DNA of 64,000 nt, taken from positions 1,587,734 through 1,651,733 of the forward strand of contig NW_002060952.1 of assembly GCF_000150275.1 (NCBI RefSeq), given 5' to 3'. Made by a program: the position numbers and the translations under genes. This DNA is from Trichoplax adhaerens (lineage: Eukaryota; Placozoa; Uniplacotomia; Trichoplacea; Trichoplacidae). Below, piece after piece: positions 61,701-64,000 of this stretch. Every line of letters begins with the position of its first letter. Position 1 is the first letter of the stretch. Below the pieces are notes generated by a model that ran no database searches, was not told the DNA's origin, and saw only the letters and a list, made by a program, of their open reading frames with translations.

Positions 61701-62635
61701 TCTTAGAATAGCTATTAGATCATCGTTATTTATCACTTTATGCTATAGAAAGCGCACTTTTAGTAAAATTTTTACCTAAAACTAAGATACTATATAATAC
61801 AAAATACTTTAGATAACTTCAAAAAAAGGTAGATAGACGGTTATTTTCCGCTATAATATTTAATGATAACGACAATAATGTAATATAAGCAAACATACGT
61901 ATATTGGATCTATTATTAATACAGAAAGTTGGGAAATGAAATTATGATCAAATTTCAAGGAATAAATACTGGTGTATTGGCTAAAGCAGAAAAATTGACG
62001 AAGTATAATATATAAAAGAATCTATGCAATATGTATGGATACGATACAGATGTTACCGTTCAGTAGTTTTAACGTATTGTATGAGAACTATTTCATTCAC
62101 AGATGCTAGAAACTCTCGAAATACTCTTACTAATGTATTAATTGGACTACTTCTAAACAATATCTGTTAGTCCTACGTTACTCTTTATTTGAGACCAATT
62201 AATTATCCAAAACGATGTTGAATATTATTTGACCTTACGATCTAAGTAAGACAATATAGATCACGATGGATCTCACTAAGGATCTCTAGATTTCACTACT
62301 GAAAGTAACTAAATCAAACAGCGCACAGGATGGTGCTTAGACTTCGCAAGCAAATATAATTACTTATGATTGCCGGTAACTGGTAACTACTAACTGCAAC
62401 CCTAATGAGTTATAACATGTTTCATAACGTATCGACAAGCCCGCATTATCAGAACAGTACGCAAATTTACAAATTATAATCATTCCCAGTACATAGATTC
62501 AATGTGTGAACTTTAAAGCTTTAAAATCATATTTTATTAAATAAAAGGCACTGATAATTCATTAGATTGTTTTTACATTTAGCTGAAATTCATATTACTG
62601 TTAAAGCTGCTATCTAATTTCTCCGTTCTATTTAG
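58714..62635. other. Upstream of gene C, no gene recognised
   Basis: AT-rich and stop-dense. The first, ATG-bearing exon of gene C should lie in its right part, but I could not identify it. Confidence 0.45.
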
Positions 62636-64000
62636 ATTTCTGCTTTAAAATGGATTGTTATCGGAAGTTTGTTATGCTCCGTTGCATTTAACAATATTAA
62701 AATGGCAAATGCATCTGGTAATAAAATAGGTCATAGAAGTATTAATTATGTAATTGTTATAAATTTTAATTATCGTATAGGAATTATAGTATAATAAATC
62801 AAGAATAAAGCTATTATTAAGTCATTTCTTTTATCTCTGACCAGGTGATAGATGGTTTAGCCATAATTTCAAGCGTTATTTTATCAGCCAATCACAAGCA
62901 TCATTCTATAGTGCTAGAAGTTATTGTGAAAACACTTATAAAGGTAGTTTAGTGGAGATCAGCGATGCTGATGAGGATACTATTCTTCTTGGTATAATAC
63001 AAGCATTACGTAAAAGTATGAATAGCTTGCATTTGGCACATTACTGGATCGGCCTTATGGATTTAAATGGAACATTTACTCATGCTAAATGGATAAATAG
63101 CAATAATACCGTTGGAAATTGGAACTCATGGCATGAGAATATAGTTATTAATTCAGCAAAGTTATGTGCTGGTGTATCTTTAGGAAAATCTAGTACTCAG
63201 CTGTCCTGGATCAACTTAAATTGCGCTGATAACTTTTCCTTTATATGCCAGCTAGGTAAGGACGGGCAAAACTGTTACCTAGTATTACACAAAGAATTCA
63301 GCTTTGCTGGTAGATTAAGTAAAATATTAAAAGTCATGAATTGGTTTGAAATACTTACAGTTTGGATTGAAATTAAATCGTTAATCTAACGATCGTTTCA
63401 GACGAACTTAAGCTACAAAATAGAGATTAATAAAGTATAGTAGTTATACTATATAGTTCTATTACGGCATAAACGAATTCTGAGATGTTAATGCAATCAT
63501 AATCTTGCATAATTATTAAATTTTTAAATTCGATCTACGTTAAGATCTGAGAAATACCTCTTCAAACTGGACTCTGACATCGTATCTGCTGTCTAGTTAT
63601 TTTATTCCATTCAGTAAGCTCTTTTCTTTATTAAAAGTTGATGCAATTTATAAATTACTACAAACAACGTATAAATATAGGAATTGTTAATAAACTAACC
63701 CAGTGACTATACTAACGTTGTATTTTCGTTTAGGGGATGAATTCTGCAAGGCTCCATCTGTGCTATTTGGCTCTACTTGCGTAACTTCATATTATGAGAG
63801 CTTAATTTTTAGTCTATCCAAAAAGTATTGTATAAGTCTTGGCAAGCAGCTAGTCCAGATTGAATCATATAATAAATTACAAGCTTTAAAATCGCTTATG
63901 ATACGACGATCTGAATTATGGATTGGCTTAAAAGCGAACAACTCANAAGCCGACAGAATTTCAACAGTTTAAGTGGTTAATGCCAGACTTTTCTATTTAT
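62636..64000 (+). CDS. Gene C: third five-CTLD-receptor-type gene, 5' part only
   Basis: Three exons are visible. 62636-62717: acceptor ctatttag, hydrophobic WIVIGSLLCSVAFNNI, ends phase 1 at TCTG|GTAATA. 62845-63255: CTLD1, 411 nt, with DRWFSHNFKRYFISQSQAS, YWIGLMDLNGTF, LCAGVS, NCADNFSFICQL. 63734 to the edge: CTLD2, starting DEFCKAPSVLFGSTC, then GKQLVQIES and ELWIGLK. The first exon has an in-frame TAG just before its acceptor and no suitable Met, so another exon precedes it. In exon 3 the frame breaks at the N at 63946: homologous reading (TEFQQFKWLMPDFSIY) continues one base out of phase, probably a sequence error. The rest of the gene is outside the window. Nearest relative here is gene B. 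Confidence 0.82.

Noticed and set aside
1-64000. tRNA, rRNA and CRISPR features
   Set aside because: No B-box with a foldable cloverleaf, no rRNA-like conserved blocks and no regularly spaced identical short repeats were seen on either strand.

Overview
This is an AT-rich, intron-rich animal genome window. Genes are split by short GT-AG introns, with an intronless rhodopsin-type GPCR, C-type lectin domains, GAIN/GPS domains and secretin-family seven-helix exons. Gene content and base composition suggest an early-branching metazoan, possibly a placozoan or a cnidarian; that assignment is inference. There are no bacterial features.

The main content is a family of large adhesion-GPCR genes. Gene A (+, about 21.3-33.1 kb) and gene B (-, 47.7 to about 37.5 kb) lie tail to tail. 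Gene C (+, from about 62.6 kb) starts the same way and runs off the right edge. I rebuilt A as 22 exons (1207 codons plus stop, all junctions in frame; the first exon is tentative) and B as 21 exons plus an unresolved C-terminal exon. Each encodes a short signal peptide, five C-type-lectin-like domains on five separate phase 1-1 exons, a Ser/Thr-rich stalk, a GAIN domain cut into small exons, a GPS cleavage motif, seven membrane helices and a short cytoplasmic tail. Exon lengths match nearly one for one between A and B. The expected job is adhesion or ligand sensing at the cell surface through the lectin array, coupled to a GPS-tethered seven-helix receptor.

Left part: 0-2 kb holds a 515-bp duplication next to a 50-N gap. 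A single-exon class A GPCR lies at 4.4-5.5 kb. At 9.5-13.3 kb are a four-exon PIF/Harbinger-type transposase gene (-) with a complete DDE triad and, convergent to it, an exon (+) with a BESS/MADF-like tail of the kind often paired with that transposase.

The rest is repeat-rich. I found at least seven solo LTRs (about 410-630 bp) that start near TGTCACAA and end in CA, five of them with perfect 5-bp target-site duplications. One is in an intron of gene A, and two sit in a paralogous repeat block whose sister copies preserve the empty sites. Several introns and intergenic stretches carry local tandem arrays, each of its own sequence. No internal retroelement genes, tRNA genes or rRNA genes were recognised.
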